A DNA stretch of 64,000 bases. Origin: Marinilabiliaceae bacterium. Its GTDB lineage: Bacteria; Bacteroidota; Bacteroidia; Bacteroidales; Marinilabiliaceae. Below, one piece after another: positions 35,834-48,526 of the stretch (its first letter is position 1; each line of letters starts with the position of its first letter). Under the pieces are notes generated by a model. The model did no database searches and was not told the origin of the DNA. It was given only the letters and a program-made list of their open reading frames with translations. The position numbers were made by a program, and so were the translations under genes. The stretch spans positions 417,782 through 481,781 of the forward strand of contig JAFGBR010000050.1 in the NCBI GenBank assembly GCA_016933045.1. The letters run 5' to 3'.

Positions 35834-36370
35834 GTGAATCATAGCCTTATTGCTGTAAGATATGCCCAGGCACTATTTAAAATAGCCCGGGAAAAAGGAT
35901 TGGAAAATCAAATTCATGATAATATGAATTTGATAAATAAAACACTTAATGAAAGCAGTGATTTAAAACTGTTTTTATTAAGCCCTATCCAAAAAAATAG
36001 CGAGAAAAAAAGAGTTCTTACAACACTTTTTCAGCAATTTATTCACGAAATATCATTAAAATTTCTTGATTTAATTGTTACAAAAAAAAGAGAGAATTTT
36101 TTACAGCAAATAATTATTGATTATGATACATTATACAAACAAAGCAGAAATATAAAAAGTGTTATATTTATTACAGCCGTAAAACTTAATGAAAATATTG
36201 TACCTGAAATTAAGGCAATTATTGAAAAAGCATTCGAAAGCACAATTGAATTAACTCTAAAAGTTGATGAGCAATTACTTGGTGGTTTTGTTATTACTGT
36301 TGATGGTAAATTACTTGATGCCAGTATTGCCCATAAATTATTAAATTTAAAAAAGAAATTGCTTAATTAG
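35834..36370 (+). CDS. atpH: ATP synthase F1 subunit delta
   Basis: This 178-residue protein has the OSCP/delta N-terminal six-helix domain, starting RYAQALFKIAREKG. The C-terminal segment VDEQLLGGFVITVDGKLLDASIAHKLLNL, here across residues 145-173, is the delta-family signature. It joins the peripheral stalk to the top of the alpha3beta3 head. The start is GTG at 35834. It is 20 bases upstream of atpA. The middle part is divergent, as usual for this subunit. Confidence 0.94.
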   Translation: MNHSLIAVRYAQALFKIAREKGLENQIHDNMNLINKTLNESSDLKLFLLSPIQKNSEKKRVLTTLFQQFIHEISLKFLDLIVTKKRENFLQQIIIDYDTLYKQSRNIKSVIFITAVKLNENIVPEIKAIIEKAFESTIELTLKVDEQLLGGFVITVDGKLLDASIAHKLLNLKKKLLN

Positions 36371-36380
36371 ATCATAATAG

Positions 36381-37970
<1,590 letters not shown>

Positions 37971-37976
37971 AAAATT

Positions 37977-38852
37977 ATGCCTAATTTAAAAGACATAAGA
38001 ATTCGTATTGGATCGGTAAAAACAACCCGACAAGTTACTAGTGCAATGAAAATGGTTTCAGCAGCCAAATTTAAAAAAGCGCATGACCATATTATTGCAA
38101 TTCGCCCTTATGTTGAAAAATTAAGTTCAATACTTATTAACCTTGTAAGTTCAACTGAAAATGATTTTATATCAGAATATGCTGATATAAGAGAACCTGA
38201 TAAAATACTTGTTATTGCAATAACTTCAAATAGAGGATTATGCGGAGCCTTTAATTCAAATGTTATTAAACAAATTGACTCAACCTTAAAATCAAATTAT
38301 AGAGCTCAATTATCAAATAAAATGATCGATTTTATTGCAATTGGAAAACAAGGACAAAAGCTTCTAAAATCACATGGGTACAATATATTATTGGAATACA
38401 ACGATTTATATAATAATTTAACTTACAATTCAGTATCATCAATTGCCGAAAATATTTTAAACAAATTTGTATCAAAAAACTATGATAGGGTTTTAGTTTT
38501 TTATAATGAATTTGTAAATGCTGCTGTTCAAAATGTTACTGAAAACAAATTATTACCAATTGAAATAAAAACAACAAACGAAACATCTAATACCGAATAT
38601 ATTTTTGAACCAGAAAAAAAGGCTTTATTAAATTCTATAATTCCAAAAGCACTTAAAACTCAACTATATAAATGGTTATTAGAATCGGTTGCCGCTGAAC
38701 ATGGTGCACGAATGACAAGTATGCATAAAGCAACAGATAATGCTACAGAACTGTTAGGTGACTTACAACTAATGTATAATAAAGCCCGCCAAACAGCAAT
38801 AACCAACGAAATACTTGAAATTGTAAGCGGTGCAAATGCTTTAAACAGTTAA
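37977..38852 (+). CDS. atpG: ATP synthase F1 subunit gamma
   Basis: This 291-residue central-stalk subunit has the N-terminal helix signature LKDIRIRIGSVKTTRQVTSAMKMVSAAKF (residues 4-32). The conserved Rossmann-like mid-domain start is ITSNRGLCGAFNSN, and the C-terminal helix is TDNATELLGDLQLMYNKARQTAIT followed by EILEIVSGANAL. It rotates inside the alpha/beta hexamer and couples proton flow to catalysis. It is the last gene of the atpBEFHAG run; atpC (epsilon) does not follow. It is separated by 68 bases from the large GAF/receiver protein, which may or may not share the transcript. Confidence 0.97.
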   Translation: MPNLKDIRIRIGSVKTTRQVTSAMKMVSAAKFKKAHDHIIAIRPYVEKLSSILINLVSSTENDFISEYADIREPDKILVIAITSNRGLCGAFNSNVIKQIDSTLKSNYRAQLSNKMIDFIAIGKQGQKLLKSHGYNILLEYNDLYNNLTYNSVSSIAENILNKFVSKNYDRVLVFYNEFVNAAVQNVTENKLLPIEIKTTNETSNTEYIFEPEKKALLNSIIPKALKTQLYKWLLESVAAEHGARMTSMHKATDNATELLGDLQLMYNKARQTAITNEILEIVSGANALNS

Positions 38853-38920
38853 TTTTATTTCATTATGAATCGAGTATGATTCATTAATCACAGATACAAA
38901 TGAAATAAAATAATTTGCTT

Positions 38921-41900
38921 ATGAACCTTGTTCAAAAAAAACTATGGGATATAATTAATTCCTCCGTAAATAATACAAATTTTTTTCAAGATGTTAATAA
39001 TATTGGTGCATTTCTTCATGAAGAATTATCACCAATAATAGATTTATCAATCAGTTTAAAAATTGAATCTTATGAATGGACCAATAAAAAAATCAATAAT
39101 TATTCCTTTCATTTAAAACAAATACTAAAAGATGAATCAGATTATTTAGGATATTTAAATTTTTATATATATGAAGCTAAAAACAAAGAATTTATTGCCG
39201 ATTTACAACAGTTTCAGAAAATATTTTCCGAAATAATTGAAGCATATTATATAAAAAACAAATACAAAAAACTAAAAGAACAATACTCAGAACGATTAAA
39301 AGAATTACAAGGAATTAATCATGCAACAAAAGTATTAAACCAAAGTAAAACCTTATTTGAAGCACTACAACAAATATGTAATTCCTTACCATCTGCTTTC
39401 CAATTTCCAACACAAACTACTGTTCGTATTATTTATGAGGATAACTATTTCCAATCGTCAAATTTTGTTGTTACTAATTGGGTATTAAATCAATTATTTA
39501 CAACCCCCGATCTAAAAGAAGGATCTATTGAAGTATATTTTTCTCCTAAAGAGCTATCAAATAATAAGGAACCATTTTTAAAAGAAGAAAAAGACCTGAT
39601 TGATAATCTGGCAGCACTAATATCTGGTTCTGCATCACGCGAAGGCCTTAGAGATTTACTATTATTCAATACTGAAAGATTAAAAGAGCTTAAAGGAATT
39701 TCAAAAACTGTTAGCATACTTTCTACATCAAAAAGTATTGAAGATGCCGCTGAAAAAATATGTAATATACTTCCGGCATCATGGCAATATCCTGCTGATT
39801 CATTAATACGAATTACTTACGGAAAACAAATTTTTTGCAATAATTCTTTTAAAGAATCACCTTGGAAAATGGAAGAACCCATCAAAATACAAGGAAGAAA
39901 AAAAGGTGCAATTGAAGTCTTTTATTCAAAAGAATTTCCCAAATCCGATGAAGGTCCATTTTTAAAAGAAGAAAGACAACTATTAATAAACATTTCCCAT
40001 ATAATATCAGGATTTATCACCCGAAAGGAATTTGACAAACTTCATCGTCAAAATATTGAACGAGTTAAAGAATTAAATGCAATAAATAAAACAACCAATA
40101 TTGTTAAACAATTAAAACCAGTAAGTGAAACATTAAAAGAGATATGCTCCATTTTACCACAATCATGGCAATATCCAAAACATACAGCAGTAAGAATTAC
40201 ATTTGAAGAAGAACAATATTATAGTGAACCATTTGTCCCAACAAAATGGGTTCAAAAAGAACCATTTGCAACTATTGATAATAAAAAAGGATTTATTGAA
40301 GTTTTTTATTTAAAACCATTCCCCAATGCTTACGAAGGCCCATTTTTAAAAGAAGAAAGAAAACTATTAATAAATATATGCCGTCTTATTACAGGTTTTT
40401 TAAACAGCGCAAAAGGAAGAGAAATTATTCATAGAAAAACACCTACAACAGAACAAAACCATAAAACTGAAGAATTTAGAAAATCACTTGTAACAAACAA
40501 AAAACCATTACAACTCTATTTTAATCAACAAATAATTGAAAAGTATATTTACTTAGATATGATGAAGTACAAAATAAAACATATTTTATTTGTAGCTACA
40601 TTGTATGATGCATTTATTCTTGAAAATGAAGACTCATTTTTCGAAAGATTTATGGGAGAAATATACCAATATAGTTTATTCTCATTACCTCGTATTACTG
40701 GTGTTTCATCATCCGAAGAAGCTCTAGAATTATTAAAAACAACCCATTTCGATCTAGTTATTCTAATGGTTGGTATCGACCGAGAGGCTCCTATATTATT
40801 AAGTGAAAAAATAAAAGAAGCTAATATTAACCTCCCTATTTATTTATTATTAAATAAAAAAAGCGATGTCAAATACTTCGAAAATATAATTCCATTAAAA
40901 AAATCAATCGATAACCTATTTGTTTGGAATGGCGACTCAGTAATTCTTTTTTCAATAGTTAAATCAATTGAAGATTCAGTTAATGTTGAAAACGATACAA
41001 AAATAGGATTAGTAAGAGTAATTTTATTAATAGAAGATTCACCTATTTATTACTCAAAATATTTACAAATATTATATTCAATAGTATTCGGTCAGGTTCA
41101 AAAGTTATTACCAGAAGTTGAGAAAAACGAAATCGACAAGATTGCAAAAATGCGTTCCAGACCTAAAGTACTCCATGCCAGAAACTTTGAAGAAGCAGTA
41201 ACAATTTTTAATACTTACAAAGATTATTTAATTTGTATAATATCAGATATAGAATTTGAATGGGCTGGCAAATATGAACATAAAGCAGGTTTGCATTTAC
41301 TCAATTATATTCGTTCTCATGCATCAACAGTCCCGATTATTATCCAATCAACTAAAGAAATAAATGCAAAAGAAATACGCGATAATGGTGCCTTTTTTAT
41401 TAATAAAAACTCCGAAACATTACTTAATGATTTAAAAAAATATTTAATCAGATACCTCGGTTTTGGAGATTTTACATTTAGAGATCAAAAAGGAAAAGTT
41501 TTAGGTGTTGCCAAATCGTTGCGCGAATTTGAATTATTAATTCAGCAAGTGCCTGATGAATCAATTATGTTACATGCAGCAGAAAACCAATTCTCGTTAT
41601 GGTTAATGGCACGCGGTGAAATTCAACTGGCAAAAACACTTAACCCGATGAAACTTGATAAAATTGAACAAGTTCAGGAAGTTAGACAACAACTGTTAAA
41701 TGCAATTATTGCATATAAAAGTGAAAAGAAAAAAGGAAAAGTGCTGAGTTATAACGAAACAGCTACAATCGACGAACGCAATATTATTAGCTTTGCTAAC
41801 GGATCATTAGGCGGTAAAGGACGAGGATTGGCATTTATTGACATTTTAATTTATAACCTTAATGATTCTAATCTATCGAAAAAAATAAATATTATTACTC

Positions 41901-43468
41901 CTATTACTGTTATAATAGGTACCGATGAATTTCAAAAATTCATAAAACATAATAACCTATACGAAAAAATAGTAGATAAAGATATAAGCTATGATGAATT
42001 AAGAGTTCATTTCTATAACGGAAAATTAACCAACTCATTACTCGAAAAATTAAAAGTCTTTGTTAATCATATTAATAAGCCAATTATAGTTCGTTCTTCA
42101 AGTTCTTCTGAAGACTCAATTAGTCAACCCTTTGCAGGAGTATTTGACTCATATATTGTTCCTAACAACTGTTACCAAAAAGATGAAGCATTTAAACTAA
42201 TATGCGATGCAGTTAAACTTGTATTTGCATCAGTTTATTCAGATATGGCTCGAAATTATTTCAAATCAATACATCACAAAATTGAAGAAGAAAAAATGGC
42301 AGTTGTAATACAAGAATTAGTGGGTCATCAGTTCGACGATTATTACTACCCTCATATTAGCGGTGTTGCACAATCATATAATTTTTATCCTGTAGCCGAC
42401 ATGAAACCCGAAGAAGGATTTGCAGTAGCTGCTTTAGGATTAGGAAGTTACGTTGTAAATGGATGGAAAGCATATCGTTTTGCCCCTAATTATCCAAAAA
42501 TATCAATGTACAATACAAAAGATCTACTCAAAAATACCCAGACTCAATTTTATGCTCTTGATTGCAAAATATCTGATATCGATTTTTTAAAAAATGGTGA
42601 ATTAGCTGCATTAAAACTACTCGATGTTTACGATGCCGAAAAACATGGATCATTACAACATTTAGTATCAATTTATGATTATAATAATGACTCATTTCAA
42701 CCAGGTTTAACTGGAACAGGAGCATATATTTTAAATTTTGCAAATATTTTGCTATATAATTATTTTCCGCTTGCAGAAACAATAAGCTTAATATTGAACA
42801 CCGTTAAAGAAGCATTTGGATCTCCCGTTGAAATTGAATATGCTGTTGATCTGACCCCGGGATTAAATGGTTTACCATCATTTTATCTGCTACAAATAAA
42901 ACCAATGGTTGAAACTCACCTAAAACTTCAACAAGAAATAAACACACTTGATAAAGAAAAAATGCTGCTTTATTCAAAATCGAGTCTGGGTAATGGTGAA
43001 ATTAAAGATATTACTGATGTTATTTATGTTGATACTGATAAATTTAATAAGTTAAAAACCATTCAAATGGTTCAAGAAATTGAATACTTAAATAACAAAA
43101 TGATAAATAACAATCAACATTATTTGCTCATAGGTCCAGGCAGATGGGGTTCAAGCGATCGCTTTTTAGGAATACCAGTTGATTGGTCTCAAATTTCAAA
43201 TGCAAAAGTAATTGTTGAAATAAGCATGGAGAATTACCCACTCGATTTTTCACTAGGCTCACACTTTTTTCATAATATCACCTCAATGAATATTGGATAT
43301 TTGGCTATTCAGGGTATTATTAAAGACGAATTTATTAAATGGGAAAAAATTTATACTGCAACGCTGATTCAAGAAACTGATAACTTTAAACATGTAAGAT
43401 TCGAAAAACCATTAAGCATATACCTCGACGGAAAAAATAAAGAAACTGCTATAATTATTAATAATTAA
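38921..43468 (+). CDS. Giant GAF-repeat / receiver / PEP-synthase-like signalling protein
   Basis: This 1515-residue soluble protein has domains in the following order. A degenerate GAF-like unit (about 20-110) leads three clear repeats of about 125 residues (128-240, 252-365, 380-493). Each repeat has RLKEL/RVKEL, ICxxLP, Q-Y/F-P, a GxIEV strand and FLKEE. A degenerate receiver (about 552-650) has Val where the phospho-Asp belongs (VILMVG). An intact receiver (about 698-845) has Glu705-Asp706, phosphoacceptor Asp776 (IISDIEF) and Lys829. A pyruvate/PEP-binding ATP-grasp domain (about 950-1330) has GSLGGKGRGL, Arg1058 in IVRSSSSSEDS, and LLQIKPM. An unnamed C-terminal domain contains IGPGRWGSSDRFLG and LGSHFFHN. 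No GGxxSHxA phosphohistidine domain or PEP C-terminal barrel is visible, so full PEP synthase activity is doubtful. The start is the ATG 38921, two codons inside the longest frame. Confidence 0.85.
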   Translation: MNLVQKKLWDIINSSVNNTNFFQDVNNIGAFLHEELSPIIDLSISLKIESYEWTNKKINNYSFHLKQILKDESDYLGYLNFYIYEAKNKEFIADLQQFQKIFSEIIEAYYIKNKYKKLKEQYSERLKELQGINHATKVLNQSKTLFEALQQICNSLPSAFQFPTQTTVRIIYEDNYFQSSNFVVTNWVLNQLFTTPDLKEGSIEVYFSPKELSNNKEPFLKEEKDLIDNLAALISGSASREGLRDLLLFNTERLKELKGISKTVSILSTSKSIEDAAEKICNILPASWQYPADSLIRITYGKQIFCNNSFKESPWKMEEPIKIQGRKKGAIEVFYSKEFPKSDEGPFLKEERQLLINISHIISGFITRKEFDKLHRQNIERVKELNAINKTTNIVKQLKPVSETLKEICSILPQSWQYPKHTAVRITFEEEQYYSEPFVPTKWVQKEPFATIDNKKGFIEVFYLKPFPNAYEGPFLKEERKLLINICRLITGFLNSAKGREIIHRKTPTTEQNHKTEEFRKSLVTNKKPLQLYFNQQIIEKYIYLDMMKYKIKHILFVATLYDAFILENEDSFFERFMGEIYQYSLFSLPRITGVSSSEEALELLKTTHFDLVILMVGIDREAPILLSEKIKEANINLPIYLLLNKKSDVKYFENIIPLKKSIDNLFVWNGDSVILFSIVKSIEDSVNVENDTKIGLVRVILLIEDSPIYYSKYLQILYSIVFGQVQKLLPEVEKNEIDKIAKMRSRPKVLHARNFEEAVTIFNTYKDYLICIISDIEFEWAGKYEHKAGLHLLNYIRSHASTVPIIIQSTKEINAKEIRDNGAFFINKNSETLLNDLKKYLIRYLGFGDFTFRDQKGKVLGVAKSLREFELLIQQVPDESIMLHAAENQFSLWLMARGEIQLAKTLNPMKLDKIEQVQEVRQQLLNAIIAYKSEKKKGKVLSYNETATIDERNIISFANGSLGGKGRGLAFIDILIYNLNDSNLSKKINIITPITVIIGTDEFQKFIKHNNLYEKIVDKDISYDELRVHFYNGKLTNSLLEKLKVFVNHINKPIIVRSSSSSEDSISQPFAGVFDSYIVPNNCYQKDEAFKLICDAVKLVFASVYSDMARNYFKSIHHKIEEEKMAVVIQELVGHQFDDYYYPHISGVAQSYNFYPVADMKPEEGFAVAALGLGSYVVNGWKAYRFAPNYPKISMYNTKDLLKNTQTQFYALDCKISDIDFLKNGELAALKLLDVYDAEKHGSLQHLVSIYDYNNDSFQPGLTGTGAYILNFANILLYNYFPLAETISLILNTVKEAFGSPVEIEYAVDLTPGLNGLPSFYLLQIKPMVETHLKLQQEINTLDKEKMLLYSKSSLGNGEIKDITDVIYVDTDKFNKLKTIQMVQEIEYLNNKMINNNQHYLLIGPGRWGSSDRFLGIPVDWSQISNAKVIVEISMENYPLDFSLGSHFFHNITSMNIGYLAIQGIIKDEFIKWEKIYTATLIQETDNFKHVRFEKPLSIYLDGKNKETAIIINN

Positions 43469-43469
43469 T

Positions 43470-44120
43470 ATGATTCATGTTGGATTATATAACGATCAAA
43501 AACTGGTATTAGATTGCCTTGAAAAATATCTGAATGATTACTCAGGTTTAACAATTGTTTTAAAAACAAACGAAAAGGATAATTTAATAAGCCATCTTAA
43601 AAAAAAACTTGTTCATATACTATTAATCGGGATTCAGGAAATATCAATATCTGATTTGAATATGATTATTCAAATAAATATGAAATATCCTAAAATAAAA
43701 ATTCTTGTTTTATCATCTATTATTCATGAAAGTTTAATATTTAAAATCGTAAAATCAGGTGCAAGTGGCATTATTTCGCCAAATTCAAATGCCGAAAATT
43801 TAGTTGAAGCAATCTATACTCTTCGAAATGGATTTGATTATTTTGATAATTCAATTACTCACCTGCTGCTTAAACAATATATCGAAAAACTTAATAAAGA
43901 ACACTTAGATTACAGGTACGATAACGTATTAAGTGCTCGCCAAATTGAAATTATTAAACTTTGGGGCAATGGCTACAGCAATCACGATATAGCAGAAAAA
44001 CTATTTATAAGTGTAAGAACTGTAGAAACTCATAAAAACCAAATTATGAATAAACTTAACTTAAAAAATAACGTTGACTTAATAAAATACGCTATAAAAA
44101 ATAACATAATCCAATTATAA
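43470..44120 (+). CDS. LuxR/NarL-type regulator with atypical receiver
   Basis: This 216-residue protein has a receiver-like N-terminus (1-120) and a LuxR helix-turn-helix (about 148-210, LSARQIEIIKLWGNGYSNHDIAEKLFISVRTVETHKNQIM, spread over that region). In the receiver the acidic pair is Asn8-Asp9, the phosphoacceptor position is Gly54 (LLIGIQE) and the conserved Lys is Pro104 (IISPN). Classical phosphorylation is therefore unlikely. It begins one base after the giant GAF/receiver protein ends, so the pair is surely co-transcribed and probably coupled. I infer that it relays that protein's signal to DNA by binding or by an unphosphorylated switch. Family assignment is firm; mode of control is inference. 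It is 143 bases before gdhA. Confidence 0.9.
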   Translation: MIHVGLYNDQKLVLDCLEKYLNDYSGLTIVLKTNEKDNLISHLKKKLVHILLIGIQEISISDLNMIIQINMKYPKIKILVLSSIIHESLIFKIVKSGASGIISPNSNAENLVEAIYTLRNGFDYFDNSITHLLLKQYIEKLNKEHLDYRYDNVLSARQIEIIKLWGNGYSNHDIAEKLFISVRTVETHKNQIMNKLNLKNNVDLIKYAIKNNIIQL

Positions 44121-44263
44121 AAATTGAATCCCTCCTTACAAAAAATCCACATAAGAGAAACACGTAAAAACAGCCCGATATTCATATAATTACTTTATAA
44201 TAATTTATTTTGAGAAAAATTTGAGCAAATCATTGTATCAATATAAATTAATAACAAAGTATT

Positions 44264-45616
44264 ATGTCAGAATTATTTGATGTTCAGGTTAATGAATTTA
44301 TGGCCAAAGTGATTGCTAAAAATCCGGGAGAAACAGAATTCCACCAGGCTGTAAAAGAAATTGTAGAATCAATAATGCCATTTGTTCAGGAAAATCCAAA
44401 ATACAGCAATAAAAAAATTTTGGAAAGAATGGTAGAGCCCGAAAGAGTAATTTTATTTAGGGTACCATGGGTAGATGATAAAGGTGAAATACAGGTTAAT
44501 CGTGGTTACCGCATTGAAATGAACAGTGCTATTGGTCCATACAAAGGGGGATTACGTTTCCATCCTACTGTAAACCTAGGAATCTTAAAATTCTTAGCTT
44601 TTGAACAAGTATTCAAAAATAGTTTAACTACCCTGCCTATGGGTGGCGGTAAAGGAGGATCTGATTTTGATCCAAAAAGAAAATCTGATAACGAAATTAT
44701 GCGTTTTTGTCAAAGTTTCATGACTGAGTTACAACGCCATATTGGCCCTGATACTGATGTACCAGCCGGCGACATAGGTGTTGGTGGTCGTGAAATTGGT
44801 TATTTATTTGGCCAGTACAAACGCATTAGAAATGAATTTACAGGTGTATTAACAGGTAAAGGTATTAACTGGGGAGGTAGTCTTATTCGCCCTGAAGCTA
44901 CAGGTTATGGAGCTGTATATTTTGCCGAAGAAATGTTAAAAACACGCAATGAAACTCTTAAAGATAAAATTGTTACCATATCTGGTTCTGGTAATGTAGC
45001 TCAATATGCTGTTGAAAAACTTATCCACATGGGTGCAAAACCAGTTACTTTATCTGATTCATCTGGTTTTATCTATGATCCTGATGGAATTGATATGGAA
45101 AAACTTCAGTTTGTTTTACATCTTAAAAATGTTAAGCGTGGCCGTATTGAAGAATATGCTTTAAAATACAATGTAAAATATTACGAAGGTCAAAGACCTT
45201 GGAGTGTTAAATGTCATGTTGCATTACCTTGTGCTACTCAAAACGAAATTAATAAAGAAGAAGCAGAAGAATTAATGTTAAATGGATGTTATGTAGTATC
45301 AGAAGGCGCAAATATGCCATCTACACCTGAAGCAGTTGAAGTATTTTTAAAATCTAAAATTCTTTATGGCCCAGGTAAAGCTGCAAATGCAGGTGGTGTT
45401 GCAACTTCGGGTTTGGAAATGACTCAAAACTCAATGCGTCTTCCTTGGACTCGTGAAGAAGTTGACCAACGTTTGCACCAAATAATGATTAATATTCATG
45501 AAACTTGCGTAAAATATGGAACCGAACAAAATGGTTACATTAATTATGTGAAAGGAGCAAATATTGGTGGCTTTATTAAGGTTGCTGACAGTATGATTGA
45601 CCAAGGTGTTATTTAA
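44264..45616 (+). CDS. gdhA: NADP-dependent glutamate dehydrogenase
   Basis: This 450-residue hexameric-type glutamate dehydrogenase has the substrate-binding segment GPYKGGLRFHPTVN, the catalytic-Lys motif PMGGGKGGSDFDPK (about residues 126-139), PAGDIGVGGREIGY and the Rossmann GSGNVAQYA near 243. The family length (about 445-450) and the N-terminal extension fit the NADP-specific biosynthetic subgroup. The enzyme makes glutamate from 2-oxoglutarate and ammonium. It is preceded by a 143-base leader with no recognisable operator. It ends in a strong bidirectional terminator at 45625-45658 shared with the convergent metY gene. Confidence 0.97.
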   Translation: MSELFDVQVNEFMAKVIAKNPGETEFHQAVKEIVESIMPFVQENPKYSNKKILERMVEPERVILFRVPWVDDKGEIQVNRGYRIEMNSAIGPYKGGLRFHPTVNLGILKFLAFEQVFKNSLTTLPMGGGKGGSDFDPKRKSDNEIMRFCQSFMTELQRHIGPDTDVPAGDIGVGGREIGYLFGQYKRIRNEFTGVLTGKGINWGGSLIRPEATGYGAVYFAEEMLKTRNETLKDKIVTISGSGNVAQYAVEKLIHMGAKPVTLSDSSGFIYDPDGIDMEKLQFVLHLKNVKRGRIEEYALKYNVKYYEGQRPWSVKCHVALPCATQNEINKEEAEELMLNGCYVVSEGANMPSTPEAVEVFLKSKILYGPGKAANAGGVATSGLEMTQNSMRLPWTREEVDQRLHQIMINIHETCVKYGTEQNGYINYVKGANIGGFIKVADSMIDQGVI

Positions 45617-45624
45617 TATAAAAT

Positions 45625-45658
45625 AAAAAAAGGTGAAGAAAAATTCTTCACCTTTTTT
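45625..45658. terminator. Bidirectional intrinsic terminator between gdhA and metY
   Basis: A perfect 10-bp stem (AGGTGAAGAA at 45631-45640, TTCTTCACCT at 45644-45653) with a three-base loop is flanked by six A residues on the left and a T-run on the right. It therefore works for gdhA on the plus strand and for metY on the minus strand, whose stop codon is two bases away. Confidence 0.88.
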
Positions 45659-45659
45659 G

Positions 45660-47346
<1,687 letters not shown>

Positions 47347-47466
47347 ATGAAAGAGATTATTTCAAACCTGATTGTAAAACCGGTTTTAACTATAGATTTA
47401 CCAGTAAGATTTTTAATATTTCAAATAGTAATAATTGCATTAACTATTATTGTAATTGTAGTATAA
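47347..47466 (+). CDS. Candidate 39-residue single-pass membrane peptide
   Basis: An ATG-initiated frame encodes MKEIISNLIVKPVLTIDLPV followed by an almost purely hydrophobic helix (FLIFQIVIIALTIIVIVV) to the C-terminus. It would be a small inner-membrane protein with a short charged N-terminus. The stop is two bases before the stop of the convergent envelope-protein gene. No homologous family comes to mind. High AT content makes short hydrophobic frames common by chance, so this is plausible rather than certain. The tidy fit between gene ends and the basic-then-hydrophobic design favour it. Confidence 0.4.
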   Translation: MKEIISNLIVKPVLTIDLPVRFLIFQIVIIALTIIVIVV

Positions 47467-47468
47467 TT

Positions 47469-48464
47469 CTATTTCATTTTTTTTCCAAACAATCCTTTTT
47501 CTCTACTCTCTTTTTTTCCTAAATACCATGTAATATCTAAAACAGGAATAATTCCAAATGCTGATGTATTTTGATAACCTGCAATAGACACCTTATAACC
47601 AACTGAAGCAGATATAAAGTCAGATAAAAAAAACTCGGCCATTGTTTTTTGTTCTACGGCATGGTTTCCACTAAATGAACCATAAAAATATTTTAATGAT
47701 GCATTAACAAGTATAGATCGATTAACTTGAATAATTGCACCAGCAAAAATATATGCAAAATAACCATTATCAATCATTGAAGCACTTCTATTAGCAATAA
47801 AATGACCCTCAATTTCATTTAATTCTGAGGTTTCAAAAGGTACTCCAAAATCAAAACCTATACCTGTATTTAAAATCCACGATGGCTGATTAGGTGTACA
47901 ACTATAATCTTTAATAAAAGCACGACTAATTAATAATTCGTTTTTTACTCCTAACACAAACGGGACACTTACACCTGAATCAATAATATCAGTCATATTC
48001 CTATCTTTTGCAAAATTTAATCCTGAATAAGCCGAATATAAACCATGCCGAGTAGATAAAAACCATTTATTTTTATTATACCATCTTTTTTTTACAAACA
48101 AATTAGGTACCCAATAATCAATTAAAACATGACTTTGTAATTCAAGTCCATTACTTACCCCATATCGGCAAGGTTCAAAAATACTAATATTACCAGCCCG
48201 ATTATATATAGTATTTCCCGACTCTGATTTCCAAATCATATCATCGCGAAGCATACCAGTTTGCATAGAAGTTTTTGGAACCGAAGCAAAAGGCATATCA
48301 GCTTGGTTTTTTTCCTCTCCTTCACGTATTCTTTTAGCTAATTCACGTTTACTGGTATGTTTCGTTCCTTTAAATTTTTTATTGGTTTGTCCAATAATTA
48401 AGCTATTAATCGAACATATTAAAACTAATAATAAAATGTATCGTGTAATATTGACAGTAATCAT
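47469..48464 (-). CDS. Unknown secreted, probably outer-membrane beta-barrel protein
   Basis: This 331-residue protein has a signal peptide (about 1-26, ending IIGQ). A short Lys/Arg-rich stretch (about 28-60) precedes a region of alternating hydrophobic/polar strands with many aromatic residues (NGYFAYIFAGAIIQVNR, LVNASLKYFYGSF, ISASVGYKVSIAGY, VLDITWYLGKK). This is the look of an outer-membrane barrel of about 12 strands. I do not recognise a named family. Its gene is 62 bases after the trehalose-phosphate synthase/phosphatase gene on the same strand and could be co-transcribed, but there is no evident functional link. The C-terminus is Lys-rich (KGLFGKKMK) rather than ending in an aromatic residue, which is unusual for a barrel. 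Confidence 0.6.
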   Translation of the reverse strand: MITVNITRYILLLVLICSINSLIIGQTNKKFKGTKHTSKRELAKRIREGEEKNQADMPFASVPKTSMQTGMLRDDMIWKSESGNTIYNRAGNISIFEPCRYGVSNGLELQSHVLIDYWVPNLFVKKRWYNKNKWFLSTRHGLYSAYSGLNFAKDRNMTDIIDSGVSVPFVLGVKNELLISRAFIKDYSCTPNQPSWILNTGIGFDFGVPFETSELNEIEGHFIANRSASMIDNGYFAYIFAGAIIQVNRSILVNASLKYFYGSFSGNHAVEQKTMAEFFLSDFISASVGYKVSIAGYQNTSAFGIIPVLDITWYLGKKESREKGLFGKKMK

Positions 48465-48526
48465 AAATGAAAAATTTTTATCTATAACGATACGAATTTA
48501 TTATTATTATTAATTAAAAGCAGCTA

